11,185 bases of DNA from Bacteroidales bacterium (lineage in GTDB: Bacteria; Bacteroidota; Bacteroidia; Bacteroidales; GCA-2711565). Numbering within the stretch: position 1 is the stretch's first letter; each line of letters opens with the position of its first letter. Below are positions 1 to 7,240 of the stretch, piece by piece. The DNA lies in assembly GCA_029938505.1 (NCBI GenBank), contig JAOZUV010000023.1:1-11185 (forward strand). The letters are read 5' to 3'. The position numbers and the translations under genes are program-made. A model generated the notes under the pieces. The model was not told where the DNA came from. It was given only the letters and a program-made list of their open reading frames with translations, and made no database searches.

Positions 1-126
1 AAAGTTCCAATGGTAGTAAGGAGTATAGTAATGGTTTGTAAAATGTATTCCTATCAAAATGGAAAATACTGCAAAAGGATGTAATGGAGCCCAGCCGATA
101 TAGCCGTCATTGTATCTCCATCGACA
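1..126 (-). pseudogene. Fragment of a Trp/Tyr-rich (DUF6600-like?) protein
   Basis: On the minus strand a 42-codon stretch stays open to the window edge and reads as real protein. It contains the run WRYNDGYIGWAPLHPF, followed by a hydrophobic/aromatic stretch ending in YYTPYYHWNF. The 'WR(Y)..Y.GWAPL.P' pattern resembles the repeated Trp/Tyr-rich motif of DUF6600-type secreted proteins as I remember them. The reading frame is closed at its upstream side by TGA at 127-129, and the next 50 codons upstream in that frame contain several more stops. What is visible is therefore a broken or artificially joined internal piece. It runs antisense to, and directly abuts, the 5' side of the adaptor gene. 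A chance open frame of this length is possible, but the motif argues against it. The family assignment is from memory and uncertain. Confidence 0.35.
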
Positions 127-180
127 TCAGTAGCATTTGATTCATCTTTCCAATCTACCGTTTTAGCACTATTTTCACTA

Positions 181-1170
181 TCTCCAGTCAAAGTAAAAGT
201 TGAAGCTGTTAAATCTGTAAATTATGCCAGAGTATTTAGTTATGCAGGTAAAATTGAAGCAAAACAGCATTCTGTATTAAGTACTCGTATCATGGGGAAT
301 ATTACTGATATTTATGTTGTTCCTGGTCAAAAAGTAAAAAAAGGAACGGTTTTATTGCGCATTAGTGATAACGATATTGTTTCCAAGAAAGCACAAATTA
401 AGGCAGCGCAAATAGCAGCCGAAGCAGCTTTTATTAATGCCGAAAAAGATTATAAACGCTTTACAGCTTTATTTGAACAAAAAAGTGCTACTCAGAAAGA
501 ACTGGATGATATTACTACACATTATACAATGGCAAAATCTGGATTAAGTACTGCCAAAGAAATGGAGAAAGAATTAAACGAAACTTTTAAATACTCGTCT
601 ATAACGGCTCCATACAATGGGATTGTAACTAAACAATATATTAATAAAGGAGATATAGCAGCACCAGGTATGCCTTTATTCGGAATTGAACAGCAGAGCG
701 AGTTAAATGTGATTGCACGAATTCCTGAAAGCGAAATCAGTAGTGTTGAAATTGGTGATCTTGTAGAAGTTAAGGTAAATGCAGCTGATAATACGTATGT
801 AAAAGGCGAAGTTATAGAGGTGAATTCATCGGCTTTATTAACGGGAAGTCAGTATGAGGTGAAAATAAAATTATTACCTGAGATTGATCAAAAATCACTT
901 TTACGTTCAGGTATGTATGCTAATGTATTATTAAAAAAAGGTAGTATACCGGCAATAATGGTACCTGAAGAAGCCATTGTTTATCGTGGTCAATTATGTG
1001 GGATTTATACTTTAAGCCAAAGTAATACAGCCCTATTGAGATGGGTGCGAATTGGAAAACAAAGCGGTGAAATGGTAGAAGTTGTTTCTGGTTTAACTGA
1101 AGGTGAAAGCTATATTAAAAGTTGTAGCGGAAAAATTTGGGATGGTGCAAGTGTTAATGTTGTAAAATAA
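181..1170 (+). CDS. RND efflux periplasmic adaptor (MFP/HlyD-like), 5'-incomplete
   Basis: This is the membrane-fusion subunit that links an inner-membrane RND pump to an outer-membrane channel. From the ATG at 292 the 292-residue product shows the usual order. The first lipoyl half is at ~1-27 (VPGQKVKKGTVLLRISD). A helical hairpin follows at ~33-98, then the second lipoyl half at ~101-131 (ITAPYNGIVTK, then INKGD). A beta-barrel lies at ~135-200, and a membrane-proximal domain begins near IMVPEEAIVYRG. The family-like reading continues upstream of 292 in the same frame (SPVKVKVEAVKSV, then YAGKIEAKQHSVLSTRI). Genuine coding therefore begins by about 181. No ATG, GTG or TTG lies in frame between the stop at 82-84 and ATG 292, and no signal peptide or lipobox is visible. 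The true N-terminus is missing or scrambled. The pump starts 6 bases after the stop, which implies one operon. Confidence 0.9.
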   Translation, partial: SPVKVKVEAVKSVNYARVFSYAGKIEAKQHSVLSTRIMGNITDIYVVPGQKVKKGTVLLRISDNDIVSKKAQIKAAQIAAEAAFINAEKDYKRFTALFEQKSATQKELDDITTHYTMAKSGLSTAKEMEKELNETFKYSSITAPYNGIVTKQYINKGDIAAPGMPLFGIEQQSELNVIARIPESEISSVEIGDLVEVKVNAADNTYVKGEVIEVNSSALLTGSQYEVKIKLLPEIDQKSLLRSGMYANVLLKKGSIPAIMVPEEAIVYRGQLCGIYTLSQSNTALLRWVRIGKQSGEMVEVVSGLTEGESYIKSCSGKIWDGASVNVVK

Positions 1171-1176
1171 ATTGTT

Positions 1177-4100
1177 ATGGAAACAGGATTTGCTGGCAGT
1201 ATTGCCAAATTATTTATAAAATCGAAATTAACTCCTTTGTTAATTATTGCATTTTTAGTCATTGGAGTTTATAGTGCCTATCTGACTCCTCGTGAGGAGG
1301 AACCACAAATTGAAGTACCTATTGCCGATTTGTTTTTTGGCTATCCGGGTGCCAGTCCAAGCGAAGTTGAATCGAGAATTGTTCAACCACTTGAAAAAGT
1401 AATTTCAAACATACCTGGTGTGGAATATGTGTATTCTACTTCAATGTCGGGACAAGCCATGCTTATAGTGCAGTTTTATGTTGGAGAAGATATAGAGCGC
1501 TCTTTGGTTAAGATGTATAATGAGATCATGAAACATATGGATGAGATGCCTCATGGCACTACAATGCCTTTGATAAAAACTCGTGCCATTGATGATGTAC
1601 CTGTATTAGGACTTACTTTATGGAGTGAAAATTATGATGACTATCAATTACGAAGAATAGCACAAGAGGTCAATAATGAGATTGAACAAGTTAAAGATGT
1701 TTCATATACTAAAATTCTTGGTGGACGATCACGCCAAGTGAGAGTTGTTTTAGATCGTGAGCTGATGGCTGGTTATAATTTAGATGCATTGGCGATTTCG
1801 CAAAGCATTAAAATGTCGAATGCTCAATTTGAGTCGGGTAGTTTTAATCGCTATGATGAGGAGTTTTTAGTAGAAACGGGTGAATTTTTAAAATCTGCCG
1901 AGGATATTGAAAATTTAATTGTTGGTGTTCAAAAAGGAAGCCCCATTTATTTGAAACAATTAGCCAAAGTGATTGATGGCCCTGAATTAGCCAATCAATA
2001 TGTTGCTTTTGGTTATGGAAAAGAATCTGTAAAGAAATCAACCTATAAGAGTGAGTATCCTGCGGTTACCATTTCTATTGCTAAACGTAGTGGAGCTGAC
2101 GCAATGTTTATATCCGAAAAGGTGATGAATAAAATCGAGATTCTCAGAAAAGATTTAATTCCATCTGATGTGCATGTTGATATTACGCGGAATTATGGAG
2201 CAACAGCTTCTGATAAGGTTTCGGAATTGTTAATGAACTTATTGGGTGCAGTATTGGCTGTTGCATTGGTTGTTATGCTTGCGATGGGTTGGCGTGGTGG
2301 ATTGGTTGTTTTTCTTTCAGTACCAACCACATTTGCCTTAACCATATTCAGCTATTATTTCATGGACTATACCTTGAATAGGATCACTTTGTTTGCATTG
2401 GTATTTGTTACAGGAATTGTTGTAGATGTTTCAATTATCATAACTGAAAATATGCATCGCCATTTTAAGATGAAAAAATCAGGCAAGATACAAGCAGCAT
2501 TACATTCAATTGATGAGGTTGGAAATCCTACAATTTTAGCAACATTTACTGTTATAGCAGCAGTATTACCAATGTTGTTTATAAGTGGAATGATGGGTCC
2601 TTATATGAGCCCAATGTCTGTTGGATCAGCTATTGCGATGATTTTTTCATTATTAGTAGCATTGACTATTACGCCTTATCTTGCTTATCGTTTATTAAAA
2701 TCTGAAGAAGGTCATGATATTAGTCGTAAAAAAGAGTTTAAAATTGAAGACACACCTATTTATAAAATTTACTCAGTTGTTATAAGACCAATGCTTGATT
2801 TTAAAACTAAAAGATGGAGTTTTATTATTGGTGTTGTTGTTTTACTCTTGGCATCTACTGCTTTAATCAAATTTAATTTGGTGACGGTGAAAATGCTTCC
2901 TTTTGATAATAAAAATGAATTTCAGGTTGTTATAGATATGCCCGAAGGTACTACACTTGAGAGGACTGCTGTGGTGGCAAAAGAATTAGCAGCTTATATT
3001 TCTACACAGGAAAATGTGTTGAACTATCAAACCTATATTGGTACAGCTTCTCCTATGACTTTTAATGGATTAGTTCGTCATTACGATTTACGCCGAAATT
3101 CGAATATGGGTGATATTCAGGTAAATTTAACCCATAAAAATGATCGCTCTATTCAAAGCCATGATATTGTAAAATCAATACGTCCGGCATTACAAAAAAT
3201 TGGTGAAAAATTTAATGCCAATATAAAAGTGGTGGAAGTACCTCCCGGACCTCCGGTTATGTCAACCTTGGTTGCCGAAATTTACGGTCCAAATTATGAA
3301 GAACAACAAAAAATTGCTTATCAAATAAAAACACTTTTTCATGAAACCCCAAATGTGGTTGATATTGACTGGCTTGTTGAAGATGATCAAGTTGAATATA
3401 AATTTAATGTGGATAAAGAAAAAGCGGCTCTTTCTGGAGTTTCGAGTATGCAAGTTGCACAAACAATGCGTTTAGCATTAAGTGGAGCCGAGGTAACTCA
3501 ACTTTATCAAGAAAAAGAACATGAACAAATTGGAATTTTGCTTCAGTTAGCTGAAAAAGAAAGAAGCAATTTGGATGATCTGAAAAAAGTAAATGTGTTG
3601 AGCCAAAATGGTGAAATGATTCCTTTGGGAGATATCGTTGATATCCAAAAAGGAATTGCAGATAAAAGCATTTATCGAAAAAATCAAAAGCGGGTAATTT
3701 ATGTGACAGCCGACATTGCAGGTGATATGGAGAGTCCGGTTTATAGCATACTTGAATTATCAAAACGCTTAGATGATGTTCAGATACCTGAAGGTTATAC
3801 CATGATGGAAGAATATAAAAAACAACCCTTCTCGCAAGATAACTATAGCTTGAAATGGGATGGTGAATGGCAAATAACGTTTGAAGTTTTTCGTGATTTA
3901 GGACTTGCATTTGCCATTGCTCTTCTTATCATTTATTTATTAATTATTGGTTGGTTCCAAAATTTTAAAGTTCCTTTTGTAATGATGGTATCCATTCCTT
4001 TATCTTTAATTGGAATTTTAATAGGACACTGGATAATGGGTGCCTTTTTTACGGCCACTTCCATGATAGGTATGGTAGCATTAGCAGGTATCATGGTGCG

Positions 4101-4383
4101 TAATGCAATATTGTTAATCGATTATGTAAATCTTCGATTAGACGAAGGGATTCCCTTAAAAGAGGCCATTGTTGAAGCCGGAGCCATACGTACAACTCCA
4201 ATTTTATTAACTGCTGGTACTGTTGTAATTGGTGCTGTTTTTATCTTATTCGATCCGATATTTCAGGGATTAGCCATTTCATTAATGGGTGGAACGATAG
4301 CTTCTACATTCTTAACATTGATTATTGTTCCATTGATTTATTATATCACTGAAAAGAAAAAATATCCCGAAAAAACTAAATAA
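1177..4383 (+). CDS. RND-family efflux pump, inner-membrane permease
   Basis: This is a proton-driven RND transporter of 1068 residues, the usual full length for AcrB/CusA-type pumps. It would work with the upstream adaptor and an outer-membrane channel that is not in the window. TM1 is at ~15-35, followed by the signature PREEEPQIEVP (38-48) and PGASPSEVE (57-65), which begin the first porter domain. TM2-TM6 span ~350-505, TM7 is at ~547-566, the second porter loop lies between, and TM8-TM12 span ~905-1057. TM4 reads GIVVDVSIIITEN (413-425): the first relay Asp is kept (D417), but the second Asp typical of drug pumps is Val418. TM10 reads GIMVRNAILLIDY (971-983), with Arg975 where AcrB has Lys940. 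The single TM4 Asp recalls metal pumps (VDAAIV in CusA), while the rest looks like the VRxxPILLTA drug-pump subgroup. The substrate cannot be told from sequence. Confidence 0.95.
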   Translation: METGFAGSIAKLFIKSKLTPLLIIAFLVIGVYSAYLTPREEEPQIEVPIADLFFGYPGASPSEVESRIVQPLEKVISNIPGVEYVYSTSMSGQAMLIVQFYVGEDIERSLVKMYNEIMKHMDEMPHGTTMPLIKTRAIDDVPVLGLTLWSENYDDYQLRRIAQEVNNEIEQVKDVSYTKILGGRSRQVRVVLDRELMAGYNLDALAISQSIKMSNAQFESGSFNRYDEEFLVETGEFLKSAEDIENLIVGVQKGSPIYLKQLAKVIDGPELANQYVAFGYGKESVKKSTYKSEYPAVTISIAKRSGADAMFISEKVMNKIEILRKDLIPSDVHVDITRNYGATASDKVSELLMNLLGAVLAVALVVMLAMGWRGGLVVFLSVPTTFALTIFSYYFMDYTLNRITLFALVFVTGIVVDVSIIITENMHRHFKMKKSGKIQAALHSIDEVGNPTILATFTVIAAVLPMLFISGMMGPYMSPMSVGSAIAMIFSLLVALTITPYLAYRLLKSEEGHDISRKKEFKIEDTPIYKIYSVVIRPMLDFKTKRWSFIIGVVVLLLASTALIKFNLVTVKMLPFDNKNEFQVVIDMPEGTTLERTAVVAKELAAYISTQENVLNYQTYIGTASPMTFNGLVRHYDLRRNSNMGDIQVNLTHKNDRSIQSHDIVKSIRPALQKIGEKFNANIKVVEVPPGPPVMSTLVAEIYGPNYEEQQKIAYQIKTLFHETPNVVDIDWLVEDDQVEYKFNVDKEKAALSGVSSMQVAQTMRLALSGAEVTQLYQEKEHEQIGILLQLAEKERSNLDDLKKVNVLSQNGEMIPLGDIVDIQKGIADKSIYRKNQKRVIYVTADIAGDMESPVYSILELSKRLDDVQIPEGYTMMEEYKKQPFSQDNYSLKWDGEWQITFEVFRDLGLAFAIALLIIYLLIIGWFQNFKVPFVMMVSIPLSLIGILIGHWIMGAFFTATSMIGMVALAGIMVRNAILLIDYVNLRLDEGIPLKEAIVEAGAIRTTPILLTAGTVVIGAVFILFDPIFQGLAISLMGGTIASTFLTLIIVPLIYYITEKKKYPEKTK

Positions 4384-4405
4384 AACTTAAACTAAAAACT
4401 GAATT

Positions 4406-4594
4406 ATGAAAGAACGAATTATACGTGCAATTGCTGGGGTTTTTATCATAACAAGTCTATTACTCGCATACTTTGTTCATTTTAATTATTTATTAATTGC
4501 TGCTTTTGTAGGATTAAATTTATTACAATCATCCATTACTAAGTGGTGTGTGTTGGATGATATCTTACGGAAAGGCTTTAAAATAAAAGACTAA
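4406..4594 (+). CDS. DUF2892 (YgaP-TM-like) small membrane protein
   Basis: This 62-residue protein has two hydrophobic helices (~10-25 and ~28-42) joined by a very short turn. It then has the ITKWCVLDDILRKGFKIKD tail. The 'R.iR...G...', 'Ll.s.iT..C.l..iL...G' pattern fits the DUF2892 family, the membrane domain also found at the end of YgaP rhodanese proteins. The conserved Cys is at residue 48. The gene follows the pump by 22 bases and lies before the operon's terminator, so it is very probably co-transcribed with the efflux genes. DUF2892 proteins are often found next to transporters, but their role is not established. No Shine-Dalgarno sequence is evident, as is common in Bacteroidota. 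Confidence 0.8.
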   Translation: MKERIIRAIAGVFIITSLLLAYFVHFNYLLIAAFVGLNLLQSSITKWCVLDDILRKGFKIKD

Positions 4595-4601
4595 TAATTA
4601 T

Positions 4602-4640
4602 GGGAAGCCATCCTCTTGAGGATGGCTTCCCTGTTTTTTT
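4602..4640 (+). terminator. Intrinsic terminator of the efflux operon
   Basis: A perfect 14-base inverted repeat (arms 4602-4615 and 4618-4631, two central bases) begins 8 bases after the DUF2892 stop codon. A run of seven T follows at 4634-4640. This is a textbook strong Rho-independent terminator for the + strand adaptor-pump-DUF2892 unit. Confidence 0.93.
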
Positions 4641-4687
4641 AATTCAATTTCATAATTTGTTAATTAAATTGTTTATAATTTTTCTTC

Positions 4688-4715
4688 TTTGGTTTTATAA
4701 TTTTATTTATCCTTG
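4688..4715 (+). promoter_or_regulatory. Possible Bacteroidota promoter for the SDR gene
   Basis: TTTG (4688-4691) and TATCCTTG (4708-4715) resemble the Bacteroidota -33 TTTG and -7 TAnnTTTG boxes, with one mismatch in the second. The 16-base spacer is a little shorter than the usual 17-21. Transcription would start near 4721, about 15 bases before the ATG. This is weak evidence in an AT-rich stretch, but the preceding terminator means the gene needs its own promoter here. Confidence 0.25.
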
Positions 4716-4735
4716 CAGCTAATTAGTTGTTTAGC

Positions 4736-5542
4736 ATGACAAAGAGGGTAATTATCATCACAGGTGCATCGTCAGGAATAGGGAAAGCCTTGGCTGGAGC
4801 TTATGCTTTGCCCGAGAATGCTTTGGTATTGGGGGCTCGTAATCTTGAAAAGCTTCAGCAAGTGACTGATAATTTGAAGGATAAATGTGATGATGTATTG
4901 TGTTTGGCAACTGATGTCAGCAAGGAAGATGATTGTAAAAATTTAATTGATACGGCTGTGAAAAATTATGGCCGCATTGATGTGCTGATTAATAATGCAG
5001 GAATTTCGATGCGAGCCATTTTCGAAGAGACCGAATTAAGTGTATTAAGATCTTTGATGGATGTAAATTTTTGGGGAACGGTTTATTGTAGTAAATTTGC
5101 CTTACCTTATTTGCTTGAGAGTAAAGGGTCGGTAGCTGGTGTATCATCTATTGCTGGTTATAAAGGCCTCCCTGGAAGAACGGGATATTCATCTTCTAAA
5201 TTTGCTATGCACGGATTTTTAGAAACCATTCGGATAGAAAATCTTAAAAAGGGATTGCATGTGCTGATTGCCTGTCCGGGTTTTACAGCTTCTAATATTC
5301 GGAATACTGCTTTGGGTAAAGATGGTTCACAACAAGGTGAATCGCCACGCGATGAAGCAGAGATGATGAGTGCTGAAGAAGTGGCTCAGCATATTAAGAA
5401 TGCAATAAGTAAGCGGAAAAGAAGTTTGATCCTGACAGGTCAAGGAAAATTAACAGTTGTTTTAAATAAGTTTTTTCCTAAATTAGTCGACAAATTGGTG
5501 TACAATCATATGGCAAAAGAGCCAGATTCACCCTTTAAATAA
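4736..5542 (+). CDS. Short-chain dehydrogenase/reductase (classical SDR)
   Basis: This is an NAD(P)-dependent oxidoreductase with a Rossmann fold, predicted cytoplasmic, 268 residues. The cofactor motif TGASSGIG is at 9-16 and NNAG at 86-89. The catalytic tetrad is complete: Asn111 (VNFWG), Ser138 (VSSIAG), Tyr151 and Lys155 (YSSSK), followed by PGFTASNIR after the active site. Arg36 (GARN) follows the second strand, where a basic residue often favours NADP(H), so NADPH use is a fair inference. I chose the ATG at 4736. A TTG nine bases upstream is in frame, but the ATG gives the standard short N-terminus before strand one. The substrate is unknown, since SDR enzymes act on sterols, sugars, acyl groups and many carbonyls. 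A small acidic protein follows after 20 bases and probably shares the transcript. Confidence 0.93.
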   Translation: MTKRVIIITGASSGIGKALAGAYALPENALVLGARNLEKLQQVTDNLKDKCDDVLCLATDVSKEDDCKNLIDTAVKNYGRIDVLINNAGISMRAIFEETELSVLRSLMDVNFWGTVYCSKFALPYLLESKGSVAGVSSIAGYKGLPGRTGYSSSKFAMHGFLETIRIENLKKGLHVLIACPGFTASNIRNTALGKDGSQQGESPRDEAEMMSAEEVAQHIKNAISKRKRSLILTGQGKLTVVLNKFFPKLVDKLVYNHMAKEPDSPFK

Positions 5543-5562
5543 GAAAATAAACGCAACATATA

Positions 5563-6024
5563 ATGAGTAAATTAACATTAGAAATTGTTCCAAAAATAGG
5601 TTTTGGTGAATTAAAATTTGGCAATACTATTGAGGAAGTTTTAGCCTTTGTTGGCGAAGCCGAAGAAGTAGAAGATATTCAAGAAGAGGATTTCAATACC
5701 GTGATTATGAATTACTGGGAAAAAGGATTCTCTGTATTTATTGAAGGTACTGGTGCTGAGCGTTCAATCGTTTCTTGTTTTGAAACCGATAATGGTAATG
5801 CCACTTTGTTTGGAGCAAAAGTATTTGGCATGAAAGAAGCAGAAATTACCAAATTGATGAAAGCCAATGGCTATAATGAAATTGATACTGAAACGGAGGA
5901 GAATGGTGAGTTTCGTTTATCTTTTGAGGATGGTTTAATTGATTTCTTTTTTGAAGATAAAGAATTACTTGCTGTTAATTGGGGCGTATTGGTGAATGGG
6001 CAAGGCGAAATCGAAGAAATTTAG
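5563..6024 (+). CDS. Acidic hypothetical protein with two similar halves
   Basis: This is a 153-residue protein with no signal peptide or membrane segment, so probably cytoplasmic. It is very rich in Glu/Asp. I do not recognise a named family. The chain looks like an internal duplication. Residues ~15-73 (GELKFGNTIEEVLAFVG, then YWEKGFSVFIEG) parallel ~84-142 (GAKVFGMKEAEITKLM, then LSFEDGLIDFFFED). Each half reads 'G..xFG(x)..eE(v/i)', a helix, an acidic linker, two aromatic beta strands, and a final strand before a hydrophobic dipeptide. The FG-helix-strand layout recalls BamE/BLIP-like folds ('GMT..qV...lG.P'), but that is only a pattern match. It follows the SDR gene by 20 bases and precedes a terminator, so it is likely the second gene of that unit. 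No function can be given. Confidence 0.8.
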   Translation: MSKLTLEIVPKIGFGELKFGNTIEEVLAFVGEAEEVEDIQEEDFNTVIMNYWEKGFSVFIEGTGAERSIVSCFETDNGNATLFGAKVFGMKEAEITKLMKANGYNEIDTETEENGEFRLSFEDGLIDFFFEDKELLAVNWGVLVNGQGEIEEI

Positions 6025-6083
6025 TCGATTAATTAATTTGATTGTTTTTTAATTATTTGATATTCTGATGTCATTCAATTTTT

Positions 6084-6133
6084 GTACGATTGTTATACGA
6101 TGGTAAAACATTGTAATACAGTCGTTTTTTTTT
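6084..6133 (+). terminator. Intrinsic terminator after the SDR/acidic-protein unit
   Basis: Arms 6087-6102 and 6109-6124 pair at 14 of 16 positions (two G-T wobbles, two central mismatches) around a six-base loop. Nine T follow at 6125-6133. The run lies on the + strand only, so it serves the SDR and acidic-protein genes rather than the convergent recombinase gene. Confidence 0.8.
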
Positions 6134-6170
6134 ATGTCTAAATTTGACTTAGTTTAATGATTTTTTCAAG

Positions 6171-6240
6171 GGCGTTTCGACTCCGCTCAACGACCTTCTC
6201 AATGAGCATTAATGATGGAGACTGAGCTTGTCGAAGCCGG
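6171..6240. repeat. Interspersed imperfect inverted repeat (TTCGACAAGCTCAG type)
   Basis: The left arm at 6171-6195 contains TTTCGACTCCGCTCAACGACC. The right arm at 6216-6240, read on the minus strand, begins CCGGCTTCGACAAGCTCAGT. The arms share a (T/C)TTCGAC core, then GCTCA, so they form an imperfect palindrome with a ~20-base centre. It is clearly more GC-rich than the flanking DNA. From memory, near-identical elements recur between genes in many Bacteroidota genomes. Here it sits between two convergent genes, just past the recombinase stop codon. In RNA it would form a long hairpin at the 3' end of that message, but no T-run follows, so it is not a standard terminator. Confidence 0.7.
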
Positions 6241-6253
6241 ACTATTTATTAAA

Positions 6254-7165
6254 TTAATTTTTGCTTTTATACCTCGGATGATGATTTTGAATAGTAGCTT
6301 GCAAATAGTTACTATCTAGATGGGTGTAAATTTCGGTAGTTGTGATGGATTCATGACCCAGCATTTCCTGAACTGCTCTTAGGTCAGCACCACCATCTAC
6401 CAAATGAGTGGCAAATGAATGTCGGAAGGTGTGAGGGCTAATTTTCTTTTTTATTCCACATTTCTCAACCAAATCTTTGATGAGCATAAAAACCATCACC
6501 CGCGAACACTTACTCCCTCTTTTATTTAAAAATAAAAAATCTTCTTGTCCCGTAACGATGTTTTGATGTGATCTTATATTTTCCAAATAGATTCGAATTT
6601 GTTTGAGTGCTATTTCGCCAATAGGAGTGAGGCGTTCCTTATCGCCTTTACCCACTATGCGAATAAAGCCTTCATTAAAATAGATATTTGAAATTTGTAA
6701 ACTGATAAGTTCGCTTACACGAAGACCACAGCCATAAAGCGTTTCAAGCATGGCCTTATTGCGTTCTCCACCTTCTCGACTGAGATCGATGGCAGCAATA
6801 ATTTTGTCGATCTCAATAATGCTTAAAACATCGGGGAGTTTACGCCCAATTCTTGGGGATTCTAATAATTCAGTAGGATTTTTACTGACAATATCTTCTA
6901 GCAATAAGTATTTATAAAAAGCTTTGATTCCTGAAATAATGCGTGCTTGCGAACGGGCACTCAGTCCTATTTTATTGATCCAGCTAATAAAATCTTTGAG
7001 GTGTTTGTATTCTAAATCGTCTACTTTTAATTTTAAATTATTTAATTCCATATATTGAATCAGCTTCTCAATATCCCTCAAATAGGCCTGAATGGAGTTA
7101 TCTGAAAGTGATCTCTCCAACGAAAGAAAAGTCTTAAAGCCCTTGATATAGATTTGCCAATTCAT
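6254..7165 (-). CDS. xerD: Tyrosine recombinase, XerC/XerD type
   Basis: This is a site-specific recombinase of 303 residues, the normal Xer length. Xer enzymes resolve chromosome dimers at dif through a covalent 3'-phosphotyrosine intermediate. The N-terminal SAM-like core-binding domain spans ~1-90 (FLSLERSLSDNSIQAYLRDI). The catalytic domain follows. All six active-site residues are present: Arg149 (GCGLRVSEL), Lys173 (GKGDKERL), His245 and Arg248 (PHTFRHSFATHL), His271 (LGHESITTTEIY) and the nucleophile Tyr280. The C-terminal tail (QATIQNHHPRYK) matches housekeeping XerD/XerC rather than phage integrases, which usually have a longer arm-binding domain. No att sites, cargo genes or phage genes flank it. 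XerC versus XerD cannot be settled by eye; XerD is the better guess. The RND-suffix gene lies 75 bases upstream on the same strand and could share a transcript. Confidence 0.93.
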   Translation of the reverse strand: MNWQIYIKGFKTFLSLERSLSDNSIQAYLRDIEKLIQYMELNNLKLKVDDLEYKHLKDFISWINKIGLSARSQARIISGIKAFYKYLLLEDIVSKNPTELLESPRIGRKLPDVLSIIEIDKIIAAIDLSREGGERNKAMLETLYGCGLRVSELISLQISNIYFNEGFIRIVGKGDKERLTPIGEIALKQIRIYLENIRSHQNIVTGQEDFLFLNKRGSKCSRVMVFMLIKDLVEKCGIKKKISPHTFRHSFATHLVDGGADLRAVQEMLGHESITTTEIYTHLDSNYLQATIQNHHPRYKSKN

Positions 7166-7240
7166 GGATTAAAAATAAGGAATATTTCATCATCCTTGAG
7201 GATGTTCAACTTTGAAGAATGGATTCAGATAGATACTAGT

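Noticed and set aside
3404..3910. A 168-codon minus-strand open frame inside the pump gene
   Set aside because: It lies wholly antisense to conserved RND coding sequence and its product is an unstructured mix rich in His, Leu and Phe, so it is a shadow.
6254..7165. Recombinase as the integrase of a genomic island or integron
   Set aside because: Length and tail fit a housekeeping Xer protein. No tRNA, att repeats, cassette array or cargo genes are visible around it.
7191..7204. CATCCTTGAGGATG hairpin upstream of xerD, nearly matching the core of the terminator at 4609-4624
   Set aside because: The match is only a short palindromic core with a two-base difference, there is no T-run, and the two sites share no other sequence. 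Coincidence is the simplest explanation.
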